Positions 55,960 to 64,000 are shown, counted from the first letter of the stretch. The stretch is 64,000 nucleotides of DNA from Aquamicrobium aerolatum DSM 21857 (GCF_900113935.1 NZ_FORF01000002.1:124001-188000), one strand, 5' to 3'. The notes: generated by a model from the letters alone, not told the origin. Translations and numbers: made by a program.

Positions 55960-57243
55960 TCAACCCATTACGAGATTTGGCAGGAAGGTGGATACCGGCG
56001 GGATGTAGGTGATGATCATCAGCGTCGCGAGATTGGCGACGATGAACGGTCCGATGCCGGAAATAATCAGCATCACCGGCTTGGACAGCGTCGACGAAGC
56101 GACAAACAGGTCCAGTCCAAACGGCGGCGTGATCATGCCGACGGTAATGTTCAGTGTCACGATGACGCCAAAGTGGACCGGGTCGATGCCAAGCGCCATC
56201 GCGACCGGATAAAGCGGCGGAACGAGGATCAGCAATGCCGAATTCGGGTCAACGAACATTCCGAAAACCAGGAAAATCACGTTGATCACGATCAGGAAGA
56301 CAAAAGGACCGGCGTCAATGTAGCTGATGAACGTCAGAATCGCCTGCGGAACCTGCGCCAGCGTCACAAAATAGGAAAGCAGACCGCCCAGTGCGAGGAG
56401 GATGAAGATGATTGCGGTCGAAAGAGCAGCACGCTCCGTAATGGCAAACAGCTTCTTCAACGTCAGAGTACGGAAGATCACGCTTTCCACGAAGATTGCA
56501 TAGACAACGCTAGCAGCAGCAGCTTCAGTCGGCGTGAAATAACCGGTGTAGATGCCACCAAGGATGATCACAGGCATCCCGAGCGCCCACTTGGCGCGGG
56601 AGATCGACTGCAGCCGCTCGCGCCAGCTGGCCTTTTCGCCGCGAGCCACGCCGTGCTTGCGCGCTTCCCACCACACGAGAAGGGCAAATGAGAGAGCGAG
56701 CACCAGCCCTGGCACGATACCTGCAAGAAACAGCCGAGCCACGGACGTACCGGTCATCCAGCCATAGATGATGAAGGTAATCGACGGCGGCAACAGCAGC
56801 GAGGTTTCCGCGCTCGACGCGATCAGACCAAGGCTGAACTTATCCTTGAAGCCGGCCTTCTGCATTTCCGGGAACACCATACGTCCCATTGCTGCAACTG
56901 TTGCCGGGGCAGAACCCGAGACGGAGCCAAATGCAAGCGAGCCGCCAATGGCAGTGTAGCCCGAACCGCCGCGGAAATGGCGCAGAAACGCGTCAGCAGT
57001 TGAGGTCAAGCGACGCGCGATCTGGCCATCGCCCATCAATTCGGCAGCAAGAATGAAGAACGGGATGGCCAGAAGGGTCGAGTGGTTGATGCCACCAACG
57101 ATCTTCTGCACGATTACCGGGTCCGGCAGCGAGCCGTAGAAGAATTCCTTGACCATGAGAGCCGGCACGCCGAGCACGAGAAGCATCTCGAAGCCCAGCA
57201 CCAGCATAGCCACTGCTGTGACTGCAACGACCAAAAGAAGCAT
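55960..57243 (-). CDS. dctM: TRAP transporter large permease (DctM)
   Basis: This 427-residue inner-membrane protein, with ~11-12 hydrophobic helices, is the proton/sodium-coupled permease of a TRAP importer. Family landmarks are PFFILAAELMGDGQIARRL, GSLAFGSVSGSAPATVAAMG, SSAETSLLLPPSITFIIYGWMTG, YTGYFTPTEAAAASVVYAI and ITPPFGLDLFVASS. The start overlaps the dctQ stop (TGATG). The stop is 7 bp before pyrK, tying transport to dihydroorotate metabolism. Confidence 0.96.
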   Translation of the reverse strand: MLLLVVAVTAVAMLVLGFEMLLVLGVPALMVKEFFYGSLPDPVIVQKIVGGINHSTLLAIPFFILAAELMGDGQIARRLTSTADAFLRHFRGGSGYTAIGGSLAFGSVSGSAPATVAAMGRMVFPEMQKAGFKDKFSLGLIASSAETSLLLPPSITFIIYGWMTGTSVARLFLAGIVPGLVLALSFALLVWWEARKHGVARGEKASWRERLQSISRAKWALGMPVIILGGIYTGYFTPTEAAAASVVYAIFVESVIFRTLTLKKLFAITERAALSTAIIFILLALGGLLSYFVTLAQVPQAILTFISYIDAGPFVFLIVINVIFLVFGMFVDPNSALLILVPPLYPVAMALGIDPVHFGVIVTLNITVGMITPPFGLDLFVASSTLSKPVMLIISGIGPFIVANLATLMIITYIPPVSTFLPNLVMG

Positions 57244-57740
57244 CAGTGTCCCCCGTCCTGTGCGGAATAGCGGTCGATCACGCCAAAAAGGCTCAGGGCA
57301 TAGCGCAGCGCCAGCAACAAAAACCCGATGGTCGGAGCCAGATAGATCCAGAAAATAGGCATGTTCAGCGTCGGGCTGATCTGGCCGGTCGAATAGACGA
57401 AAACGGTCATCCCATAGCCAAGCCACGCGAGATACACGCAGAACAGAACAGCGACGACGTCAATAAGCTTGCGAATTGGCAACCCAAGGCGCTTGGCGAT
57501 ACGGTCACGCCAGCTGTAGACGCCAACCTGGCGGCCCTGTTCGAGCGCAAGCCCAAGGCCAAAGAACACCAGGAACAGGCTCATCAGACGGACGGCCTCC
57601 TCGATCCAGGCGAAATTGGTGGCGAAAGTGCCCCCAACCTGGCGCGACATCACGTTGACGAAATAGAGAGTGACCATGACCAGAAAGATCGTCACAACAG
57701 TGACTCTTTCCATGATCCGCAAAGCATTGAGCGCCTTCAT
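57243..57740 (-). CDS. dctQ: TRAP transporter small permease (DctQ)
   Basis: The small TRAP permease (165 aa) has four membrane helices (~10-30, 45-68, 86-108, 128-150) and the family pattern NFAWIEEAVRLMSLFLVFFGLGLALEQGRQVGV. ATG 57740 is preceded by GGGGGGA; a TTG 17 codons earlier is rejected. It follows dctP after a gap containing a strong terminator-like hairpin, so the permeases are probably expressed at lower level than the binding protein. Confidence 0.93.
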   Translation of the reverse strand: MKALNALRIMERVTVVTIFLVMVTLYFVNVMSRQVGGTFATNFAWIEEAVRLMSLFLVFFGLGLALEQGRQVGVYSWRDRIAKRLGLPIRKLIDVVAVLFCVYLAWLGYGMTVFVYSTGQISPTLNMPIFWIYLAPTIGFLLLALRYALSLFGVIDRYSAQDGGH

Positions 57741-57785
57741 ACGGCTTTCCCCCCAAGGCCCTGCAACATCTTCAGAGGCCTGAAA

Positions 57786-57820
57786 CAAAAAAGGCGACGT
57801 CTACATAAGCAGACGTCGCC
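57786..57820 (-). terminator. Terminator/attenuator between dctP and dctQ
   Basis: A perfect 10-bp stem (GGCGACGTCT 57793-57802 / AGACGTCGCC 57811-57820, 8-nt loop) is followed on the minus strand by six T residues. It begins 15 bp after the dctP stop and probably ends most transcripts, giving excess binding protein while some read through to the permease and pyr genes. Confidence 0.85.
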
Positions 57821-57834
57821 CGTTCAATTCGTCA

Positions 57835-58857
57835 TTACTTCGTGACGGAAGCGTATTCTTCTTCGTAGATCGAGATCAGGCTCTGGCCTTCATCACCGGT
57901 ACGGCTGAGAAATGCCGCGCGGGTGGCCGGATACATCTTCTCGCGAAACTCTGCCTTCTCAGCAGCTTCCATTTCGCGAACGTCGATACCCGACGCCTTG
58001 ATCTCTTCAAGGGCAGCCTTCACCGACTCAGCCTTATGAGCAATCAGTTCCGGGACCACCTCGACGAATGCGTCGGTAATAACGGTCTGGTACTCAGCCG
58101 GCAGGCTGTTCCAGAACGTCGGGTTGAACAGGACAACGTCTTCCATTGCGCCATGATCGGAGACCACGAGATGCTTCTGCACTTCGTAGTACTTCATGCG
58201 CTGGATGGTATCCATCGGGTTTTCCTGCGCGTCGATGACGCCAGTCTGCAGTGCGGTGTACAACTCACCGAACGGCATCGCAATAGCCGACGCACCAAGT
58301 GCGTTGAACTGCTCGATCAGGATATTTGAATCCATGACGCGGAACTTCTGTCCGGCGAAATCGCCAACATTTGCCAGCGGGCGGTTCGACGTGAAGTGCT
58401 TCTTGCCATTCGGCCACAGCGTTACGCAATGAACACCACGGCTCGTGAACGTATCACAAAGCGCCTTGCCAAACGCACCACTGCGAATTTTCTGAGCCTG
58501 CTCATCATTGTCCGGCAGCAGGAAAGGAATGTCGAGAATGGAAACGACCGGGTTGAAGCCGCCGAGGAATGCCGCCGGGGCAACCGTTGCCTCAAGCGTC
58601 CCAAGCTGGACACCTTCGGTCATCTCGCGCTGCTGGCCGAGCTGGCCCTGCGGGAAGATCTGGAATTCGACAGCGCCATTGGTGCGCTCTGCGACGAGAG
58701 CCGCAACCTTTTCAAGGTGCACATGGCGCGACTGCTGTGCAGCCTCCAGGTGACCAATCTTCGCTACGAAGTCTGCTGCCCAGACGGAGGAAACTGCCGC
58801 CACACTGACGACACCTGCCATTGCAATTGACTTAAGCCCGCGAACAACGCTGTTCAT
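57835..58857 (-). CDS. dctP: TRAP transporter periplasmic solute-binding protein (DctP)
   Basis: This 340-residue periplasmic protein has a Sec signal peptide (~1-28, ending SVWA) and the DctP fold: HVHLEKVAALVAERTNGAVEFQIFPQGQLGQQREMTEGVQLGTLE, LDIPFLLPD, the ligand-carboxylate arginine region GQKFRVMDSN, GELYTALQTGVIDAQENP. TRAP proteins bind organic acids; the downstream pyr enzymes make orotate, dihydroorotate or carbamoyl-aspartate plausible ligands, all carboxylates. ATG 58857 has an excellent GGAGGTGGGGA site. First gene of the operon. Confidence 0.95.
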   Translation of the reverse strand: MNSVVRGLKSIAMAGVVSVAAVSSVWAADFVAKIGHLEAAQQSRHVHLEKVAALVAERTNGAVEFQIFPQGQLGQQREMTEGVQLGTLEATVAPAAFLGGFNPVVSILDIPFLLPDNDEQAQKIRSGAFGKALCDTFTSRGVHCVTLWPNGKKHFTSNRPLANVGDFAGQKFRVMDSNILIEQFNALGASAIAMPFGELYTALQTGVIDAQENPMDTIQRMKYYEVQKHLVVSDHGAMEDVVLFNPTFWNSLPAEYQTVITDAFVEVVPELIAHKAESVKAALEEIKASGIDVREMEAAEKAEFREKMYPATRAAFLSRTGDEGQSLISIYEEEYASVTK

Positions 58858-58898
58858 TCCCCACCTCCACTTGGTGCTAGTTGAATCCGGAGAAAAAT

Positions 58899-58968
58899 TC
58901 GTATCGGACAATCTCTCAACTTGTCAATCTTGTTTCTCAAAAATGAGACAGATTGGCAGGTTGTCTCA
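58899..58968 (-). promoter_or_regulatory. dctP promoter with upstream inverted repeat operator
   Basis: On the minus strand TTGACA (plus 58922-58927) and ATACGA (58899-58904) are 17 bp apart. Just upstream lies the inverted repeat TGAGACA (58944-58950) with TGTCTCA (58962-58968), and a further degenerate copy TTTCTCA at ~58933. The repeat is a candidate site for the divergent XRE regulator. Confidence 0.65.
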
Positions 58969-59059
58969 CAACTGATCCGCGTGCTAAAAATTTCATTGAC
59001 ATGATCCGACCAAACCGGATGCGTTGACGACGCATTCAACAGCATCAGTGAGGCGCGAC

Positions 59060-59983
59060 GTGACCAATCAGACAGCCGATGGAATACGTTTCAGCGATAT
59101 CGGCGCCCGTCTGCGTGCTCACAGGTTGGGAAAGTCCCTATCGGCAGAACAGCTAGCCGCAAAACTCGGCATCTCGCGCGCCGCACTCTATCGCGCTGAA
59201 AAGGGCGAAATCCGCAAGATCGAGACACTGACCAGCATTGCCGGAGAACTGGGCGTGTCACTGCCAAGCCTGATGGGCGTCGGCGTCGAATACGTCAATA
59301 CAGCAATCACTTTCTTTGAACGGATGCGTCAACTGGAAGAGGATTGTAACCAGATTGTCGGGCTTTTCAGTCCGGTTTCCTATCTGCTGACCTCAGATCG
59401 ATATGACGATCTGCTCTCACGCGTACTCAAGGAATCAGTACCTGATGGAATCGACGCCGAAGGCATTCGCGCCGTCGATGCGCTGCTGGAGATCCTGCAC
59501 GCGCGAAAATCGGCCTTCCGGCTTCGTCGGCCGCTAATCGTCAGCCTGATCTCGTCGGTCGACCTGGAGCGGTTCCTGCTTCACGGCATGATCGGGCGGC
59601 ACGACCTGCCGACGGCAGTGGCAGCCGAAAGGCGGCTGGCTGCTCGCCGCGAGGCGGAGCATATCCTGCATCTCCTCGAAGACCAGCCGATCGGCATCCA
59701 GATTGGAATCGTCCGTGAAGCAGTGCCGGCGACGAGCTTCCAGATTTTCCGTCAAGCCGACCGATCGGTCCTGGCCATCAGTCCGTTCCGGCTTGGCGAA
59801 CAGCCGAATGTCAGCCTTGGCGTTGCCCTGATCACCTCCGCTCCGGAGGCGATGGATCTGCATGAAGAGATTGCCGACCGGCTGTGGAACAGCGCGCTCA
59901 AGGGTACCGATGCCGCCGACTATCTGCGCGGCATGATTGCCAAATACGCGATCGAACCGGAGCGGGCACTTCAGCTTTCGTAA
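59060..59983 (+). CDS. XRE-family transcriptional regulator
   Basis: This 307-residue regulator has an N-terminal helix-turn-helix (FSDIGARLRAHRLGKSLSAEQLAAKLGISRAALYRAEKGE, ~10-50) and a long C-terminal domain (~95-300) that I do not recognise and that may sense a ligand (AERRLAARREAEHILHLLEDQPIGIQIG). GTG 59060 with GAGG upstream is the chosen start; TTG 59024 and GTG 59048 are alternatives. It diverges from the TRAP/pyr operon with an inverted repeat between, so it is the probable regulator of that system; inducer unknown. Confidence 0.85.
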   Translation: MTNQTADGIRFSDIGARLRAHRLGKSLSAEQLAAKLGISRAALYRAEKGEIRKIETLTSIAGELGVSLPSLMGVGVEYVNTAITFFERMRQLEEDCNQIVGLFSPVSYLLTSDRYDDLLSRVLKESVPDGIDAEGIRAVDALLEILHARKSAFRLRRPLIVSLISSVDLERFLLHGMIGRHDLPTAVAAERRLAARREAEHILHLLEDQPIGIQIGIVREAVPATSFQIFRQADRSVLAISPFRLGEQPNVSLGVALITSAPEAMDLHEEIADRLWNSALKGTDAADYLRGMIAKYAIEPERALQLS

Positions 59984-60116
59984 TCGTCCGCGACACATCT
60001 TCAAGGGCTCCAAAGATCGTTTCGCAGCTATGCCTCGATCCGTATTCACCTTGCCGGGAGGATGAAATCCGCTTCGCAAAGAGCTATGTGTCGCCGCCCG
60101 CAGATGGAGAAATCTC

Positions 60117-61043
60117 ATGAAACACAAGATCATTCTGGATTGCGATCCCGGCGTCGACGATGCCGTGGCGCTGATGCTGGCACTGGGAGCGCCTGAGTCC
60201 ATCGAGCTTGTGGGCGTCACCACAGTCGCCGGAAATGTCTCGATTGACGACGTGACGCGCAATGCGCGCGGGTTGCTGGCGCTGGCCGGGCGCACGGACA
60301 TTCCAGTCTATCAGGGATGTTCCCGACCGCTGATGAAAGCAACCGGTCCTCGCGCCTCGGTTCATGGCGAGGGCGGGCTCGGCAATGTCAGGCTCGATCC
60401 CACAGCGGTACCGCTGGGTGACAAGCACGCCGTGGATTTCATCATCGAGACGGTGATGGCAAATCCGGGTGAGATCACGCTTTGCCCGATTGGCCCGATG
60501 ACCAATGTGGCGCTGGCGATGGTGAAGGAACCCCGCCTTGCCGAAAATTTGCGCGAGATCGTCTTCATGGGCGGCGCTGCATTCAGCCCCGGCAACAGCA
60601 CGCCGGCGGCGGAGTTCAACTTCTATGTCGACCCGCACGCGGCACAGATCATGGTTTCGAGCGGGGCAAAGCTGACGATGTTCGGCCTCGACGTGACACG
60701 CAACGTGACTGCGGACCAAAGCTGGTATGCGCAACTCGAGGCGATGCGAGGCGAAATCCCGCCGACCATGGCGCGCATGATGCAGGTCTATGCAAAGGGC
60801 GATCCGTGCATGCACGACCCGTGCGTCATCGCATGGCTGATCGACAGTTCACTATTTTCCGGCGTCGACGCCTATGTCGAGGTCGACCACAGCGCAGGCA
60901 TCAGCTTTGGCCGCTCGCTGGCCTACATGACCGAAAAGCATCGCGCCGGACGCGACATCAACTGCAAGATCATCACGCAGGCCGACAGCGTCGCGGTGTT
61001 CGACCTCATTGCCCAGCGACTGGGCTCGCTTCAATCTTCGTGA
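60117..61043 (+). CDS. Inosine-uridine-type nucleoside hydrolase
   Basis: This 308-residue IunH-family enzyme cleaves the N-glycosidic bond of ribonucleosides to base and ribose. The calcium-binding DCDPGVDDA (8-16), VYQGCSRPL, the HGEGGLG loop (~82-88), PIGPMTNVALA, FMGGA, EFNFYVDPHAA and the catalytic-end segment MHDPCVIAW are all present. It lies 133 bp after the XRE gene on the same strand, next to the pyrimidine operon, so a pyrimidine nucleoside (uridine, perhaps orotidine) is the likely substrate. This is inferred from position. Confidence 0.93.
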   Translation: MKHKIILDCDPGVDDAVALMLALGAPESIELVGVTTVAGNVSIDDVTRNARGLLALAGRTDIPVYQGCSRPLMKATGPRASVHGEGGLGNVRLDPTAVPLGDKHAVDFIIETVMANPGEITLCPIGPMTNVALAMVKEPRLAENLREIVFMGGAAFSPGNSTPAAEFNFYVDPHAAQIMVSSGAKLTMFGLDVTRNVTADQSWYAQLEAMRGEIPPTMARMMQVYAKGDPCMHDPCVIAWLIDSSLFSGVDAYVEVDHSAGISFGRSLAYMTEKHRAGRDINCKIITQADSVAVFDLIAQRLGSLQSS

Positions 61044-61242
61044 CGGGCGTCGGTGGGAGCGGGTCGAGCAGATCGCTGTAGCGGGACCGCAGGAACGCCT
61101 CGTCTCGCGGGTCGCAGACATGGATCAACAACTGACCGTGATCTTTCTCGATCCAATGGTGCCCCGAGCCATGCGCTCGCAAATAGTCGCCGATGGCCCG
61201 GATGGTTGTGAAGCCAAACTGTTCGCGCAGCAAGAATGTCAT
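61006..61242 (-). CDS. Small hypothetical protein (78 aa)
   Basis: This 78-residue ORF begins at ATG 61242 with GGAG ~10 nt upstream and ends inside the 3' end of the convergent nucleoside hydrolase (38-bp overlap). The protein (MTFLLREQFGFTTIRAIGDYLRAHG, HHWIEKDHGQLLIHVCDPRDEAFLRSRY) has no membrane segment and balanced composition. I do not recognise a family. It fills an otherwise empty interval, and a real gene is plausible. Confidence 0.5.
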   Translation of the reverse strand: MTFLLREQFGFTTIRAIGDYLRAHGSGHHWIEKDHGQLLIHVCDPRDEAFLRSRYSDLLDPLPPTPVTKIEASPVAGQ

Positions 61243-61291
61243 GGTCGATCACGCTCCTGCCGGCCGGCACCGCGCCGGTCGACCCATGCAC

Positions 61292-61564
61292 TTATGTAGG
61301 GTTCGAGGTGGCAGGTTTGCCAGGGTCGACATAGCCGCGATTGCGTTTTGATCGCTCAAGGCGCGCAAGGGCGTTCTGGACATCGTCCGGCGTGTCGAAT
61401 GTCTCTATTTTTGCCTGCCCACAAGAGCCGATGCGACCCCAATTGCGAACCAGCGAGAGCTGACCGAACAGCGTTGGCTGAACCGACAGCAGATAGAACC
61501 GTGCCATGTTGCGGGCACTGTCAACGCGGTGAAGGTAAACGGGGGAGGGGGAGGGCGTTTTCAT
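61292..61564 (-). CDS. WGR domain protein
   Basis: This 90-residue protein consists almost wholly of a WGR domain (VYLHRVDSARNMARFYLLSVQPTLFGQLSLVRNWGRIGS, TFDTPDDVQNALARLERSKRNRGY), named for the Trp-Gly-Arg motif seen in PARPs and in MolR; it probably binds DNA or RNA ends. Stand-alone WGR proteins are common in rhizobia and their role is unknown. ATG 61564 is chosen (GAGAG upstream); ATG 61585 is possible. The C-terminus is truncated relative to no family feature I can see. Confidence 0.85.
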   Translation of the reverse strand: MKTPSPSPVYLHRVDSARNMARFYLLSVQPTLFGQLSLVRNWGRIGSCGQAKIETFDTPDDVQNALARLERSKRNRGYVDPGKPATSNPT

Positions 61565-61683
61565 GGCGCGATTCTCTCGCGCCATGGGACAATCGTCCAA
61601 CGAGTTCGATGAATCAATCCGCCGGTATCGATTCACGCAATTGATGGAAGCGATGGTTCAGCCACCGCTCTCGCAGCGACGAC

Positions 61684-63453
61684 TTATTGGGCGACGAGGT
61701 GTCCGTCGCCGATATCGACCAGACGCACGCGCTCCGGCTCTTCCCCGACCTTCCACACCGGGCTTGGAATCTCGCCGGAAAGACGCAGCACCGGTGCGCG
61801 CTCGCGGCGTGGATCGGGAACCGGCACCGCGGCCAGCAGGCGCTTGGTGTAGTCGTGCTGGGGATTGCCGAACAGTTGCGCGCGGGTGCCCATCTCGACG
61901 ATCTGGCCCAGATACATCACGGCAACGCGGTCGGAGATGTTTTCCACCACTGCCATGTCGTGACTGATGAAGAGGTAGGTGACGCCGCTTTCCTTCTGCA
62001 GATCGCGCAGCAGGTCGAGCACCTTGGCCTGGATCGAAACGTCAAGCGCGGCCACACTTTCATCACAGACGATCAGCTTCGGCTTCAGCGCAAGGGCGCG
62101 CGCAATGCAGATACGCTGACGCTGGCCGCCAGAGAACTGATGCGGATAGCGATTGTAGACGCTGGGCGACATTTCCACCCGCTCCAGCAATTCATGCACC
62201 CGCGCCCGCTGTTCCTGCGCGGTGCCGATGCCGTGGATGACGAGCGGCTCGCGGATGAGTTCGCCAATTGTCATGCGCGCATCCAGCGCCGCCATCGGGT
62301 CCTGGAACACGATCTGCAGGTCACGGCGCAATTCCTTGCGTCCGGCGGTGTTGAGATCGTCGAACGCCTTGCCGTTGATTTCGATGCGGCCGGTATGCGG
62401 CACGAGGCCGACCAGTGCCTTGGCCATGGTCGACTTGCCACAGCCGGATTCGCCGACGAGAGAGAGCGTTTCGCCGCGATAGATTTCCAGCGAGACATGC
62501 TCGACGGCGTGCACGCGCGCGGCGACACGGCTCAACAGCCCCTGACGGATCGGGAAATTCACCGAAACATCGTCGTAACGCACTAGCACGTCACGCCCCT
62601 CATGCAGCGGACGCGACGCCCCTGCGCCAAGGCGCGGCACAGCGGCGAGCAGGTCACGCGTATATTGCTCCTGCGGGGCGTCGAACAGGTCGATGGTCGA
62701 GGCCGTCTCGACCATCTTGCCCTTGCGCATGACAATGACACGGTCAGCCATTTCGGCGACGACGCCCATGTCATGGGTAATGAGGACGATGGCGGTGCCG
62801 AGTTCTTTCTGAAGATCGCGCAGCAGATCGAGCACTTCGCGCTGGACCGTGACGTCGAGCGCAGTGGTCGGCTCGTCGGCAATCAGCACATCCGGGCGTA
62901 GCGCAATCGCCATGGCGATCATGACGCGCTGGCGCATGCCCCCGGACAGTTCATGCGGATATTGTTCGAGGCGCTTTTCCGGCTGTGACAGGCGAACCGA
63001 GCGCACGGCCTCAAGCGCACGCGCACGAGCCTGCGCAACCGACAGCGGTTCATGGGCCCGGATCGCTTCAACCAGCTGACGGCCGATTGTCATCACCGGA
63101 TTGAGCGCTGTCATCGGCTCCTGGAAGATCATGGCGATGCGCGCGCCGCGCATCTCCTGGAGTTTTTTCTCAGGCAAGGTGGTCAGTTCGGTTTCGCCGA
63201 AGCGAATGGAACCGCCGGTCACGCGCACTGCCGGGGCTGGTAAAAGCCCCATGCAGGCAAGCGAGGTGATCGACTTGCCCGAGCCGCTTTCCCCCGCGAT
63301 CGCAAGTGTCTGGCCGCGATGAAGATCGAAGCTGAGCCCTTCGACCAGGGGGATGAGCCCCTGATCCGAACGGGCTGAAACCTGCAGGTCGCGAACCGAC
63401 AAAACGACGTCGGAAGCTGTATCGACCACGGGAGAAAGCATAGCGGAGGTCAT
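61684..63453 (-). CDS. ABC transporter ATP-binding protein with two ATPase domains (dipeptide/oligopeptide type)
   Basis: This 589-residue cytoplasmic protein fuses the two ATPases of a peptide/amide-type importer (DppD-DppF or GsiA organisation). Domain 1: Walker A GESGSGKS (54-61), [20 protein letters not shown]. Domain 2: Walker A GESGCGKS (~365), [15 protein letters not shown] (~470), [12 protein letters not shown], and the oligopeptide C-terminal tail ([18 protein letters not shown]). ATG 63453 overlaps the amidase stop (ATGA). Permeases and binding protein are presumably to the right of the window; coupling to an amidase suggests uptake of a small amide. Confidence 0.95.
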   Translation of the reverse strand: MTSAMLSPVVDTASDVVLSVRDLQVSARSDQGLIPLVEGLSFDLHRGQTLAIAGESGSGKSITSLACMGLLPAPAVRVTGGSIRFGETELTTLPEKKLQEMRGARIAMIFQEPMTALNPVMTIGRQLVEAIRAHEPLSVAQARARALEAVRSVRLSQPEKRLEQYPHELSGGMRQRVMIAMAIALRPDVLIADEPTTALDVTVQREVLDLLRDLQKELGTAIVLITHDMGVVAEMADRVIVMRKGKMVETASTIDLFDAPQEQYTRDLLAAVPRLGAGASRPLHEGRDVLVRYDDVSVNFPIRQGLLSRVAARVHAVEHVSLEIYRGETLSLVGESGCGKSTMAKALVGLVPHTGRIEINGKAFDDLNTAGRKELRRDLQIVFQDPMAALDARMTIGELIREPLVIHGIGTAQEQRARVHELLERVEMSPSVYNRYPHQFSGGQRQRICIARALALKPKLIVCDESVAALDVSIQAKVLDLLRDLQKESGVTYLFISHDMAVVENISDRVAVMYLGQIVEMGTRAQLFGNPQHDYTKRLLAAVPVPDPRRERAPVLRLSGEIPSPVWKVGEEPERVRLVDIGDGHLVAQ

Positions 63454-64000
63454 TCGAAGACGGCCCTCGGGAAGTAGAAGCTGACCACGACGTTCGGCAT
63501 GTCGACGATTTCGGAAATGCGAAGATCGCCGCAGGTCGAGACGAGCATGTAGGCGTCGACCGGATCGAGCTTTTGCGTTGCGCAAAGAAGATCGATCATG
63601 TTGGCAACGGCATCCTTGGCCGCAGCCCACAGGTCCGGACCGATGCCGGTGGTGACTTCATAGCCCTTCGCGTCGAGGTGGCGCGTAACCGGTCCCGGCG
63701 TCGTGAAGCGCGGCGTCTTCAGCGGCTGGTCCTTGATCAGGTCGAGCGTCAGGACGACATCGAACGGGCTTTCGATTGCGGTGCCGCAAACCTCGCCATC
63801 GCCCTGTGCGGCGTGGGTATCGCCAACCGAGAACAGCGCGCCGTCAACTTCTACCGGCAGGTAGAGCGTCGTGCCCGCGGCAAGGTCGCGAATGTCGAGA
63901 TTGCCGCCGACACGGCGCGGCGGAACCACCGAGTGAAGTCCGTTTTCGGCCAGCGCATTGCCGATGGTGCCGGCAAATGGCTTGAGCGGCACGCGGCCAT
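63450..64000 (-). CDS. Acetamidase/formamidase family protein, C-terminal part (5' end outside window)
   Basis: Only the last ~183 codons are in the window; the frame is open through the right edge. The sequence PLKPFAGTIGNA, PPRRVGGNLDIRDLAAGTTLYLPVEVDGALFSVGDTHAAQGDGEVCGTAIE matches the FmdA/AmdA family, as does the DLLCATQKLDPVDAYMLVSTCGDLRISEIVD end. It is translationally coupled to the ABC ATPase downstream. Compared with the family member at 44357-45679 it belongs to a clearly different subgroup. Confidence 0.92.
   Translation of the reverse strand, partial: GRVPLKPFAGTIGNALAENGLHSVVPPRRVGGNLDIRDLAAGTTLYLPVEVDGALFSVGDTHAAQGDGEVCGTAIESPFDVVLTLDLIKDQPLKTPRFTTPGPVTRHLDAKGYEVTTGIGPDLWAAAKDAVANMIDLLCATQKLDPVDAYMLVSTCGDLRISEIVDMPNVVVSFYFPRAVFE

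Overview
Kind of organism. This window reads as about 64 kb of a repABC replicon of an alphaproteobacterium in the Hyphomicrobiales (Rhizobiales), most like Brucellaceae or Phyllobacteriaceae. The reasons are a complete repA-repB-repC locus with its counter-transcribed RNA and two identical parS palindromes, CtrA-type boxes (TTAA-N7-TTAAC), GC-rich coding with GTG starts, and gene content expected of a second chromosome (chromid): minCDE, histidine utilisation and pyrimidine genes. The genus assignment is inference. I saw no rRNA, tRNA, CRISPR array, insertion sequence or integrase.

Layout. 1-1737: end of a carboxynorspermidine decarboxylase gene and its partner dehydrogenase (polyamine synthesis), closed by a terminator. 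2039-7066: minC-minD-minE plus a 60-residue ORF on the minus strand, divergent from an FtsK-type translocase that lacks membrane segments. A perfect CtrA box lies in the shared upstream region. 7200-10653: a lone gene-transfer-agent head-spike-like gene facing a three-gene polysaccharide operon whose UDP-glucose dehydrogenase gene carries a frameshift. 10807-21680: amino-acid catabolism (kynureninase, indolepyruvate:ferredoxin oxidoreductase with an Lrp regulator, alanine racemase and D-amino-acid dehydrogenase with a second Lrp regulator), interrupted by a two-gene ScpB-paralogue/DUF1403 unit. 22176-30277: a full hut regulon using the five-step route (hutF plus hutG), with HutC and a HutC-family operator. 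30288-41948: an unassigned catabolic island with a Zn-alcohol dehydrogenase, an SsuABC-like importer, a haloacetate-dehalogenase-type hydrolase, a NIPSNAP protein, two FAD enzymes, an altered shikimate-dehydrogenase-like enzyme and two LysR regulators. 41982-45679: recQ and an acetamidase/formamidase. 45733-49613: repCBA with a putative origin, ctRNA and partition sites. 49925-61564: a GST and the pyrimidine/TRAP cluster. 61684-64000: a double-domain ABC ATPase and the 3' part of a second acetamidase/formamidase.

How the genes work together. The most interesting unit is the minus-strand series dctP-dctQ-dctM-pyrK-pyrD-(M20 amidohydrolase)-pyrC-pyrE (58857 down to 51106). Most of its junctions are overlaps or very short gaps. 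An XRE regulator and a nucleoside hydrolase diverge from it. An importer for a carboxylated solute, an NAD-linked class 1B dihydroorotate dehydrogenase, a dihydroorotase and an N-carbamoyl-amino-acid amidohydrolase together would convert orotate to dihydroorotate, carbamoyl-aspartate and then aspartate. That is the old orotate-degradation route of anaerobes, while PyrE could capture orotate for UMP. I propose this as an orotate/dihydroorotate import and catabolism system; the function is inferred, not shown.

A second theme is cell-cycle wiring. CtrA boxes precede both minCDE and repABC, and clustered GANTC (CcrM) sites lie in the putative oriV and in the ctRNA promoter. Replication of this replicon and placement of the division site may therefore share cell-cycle control.
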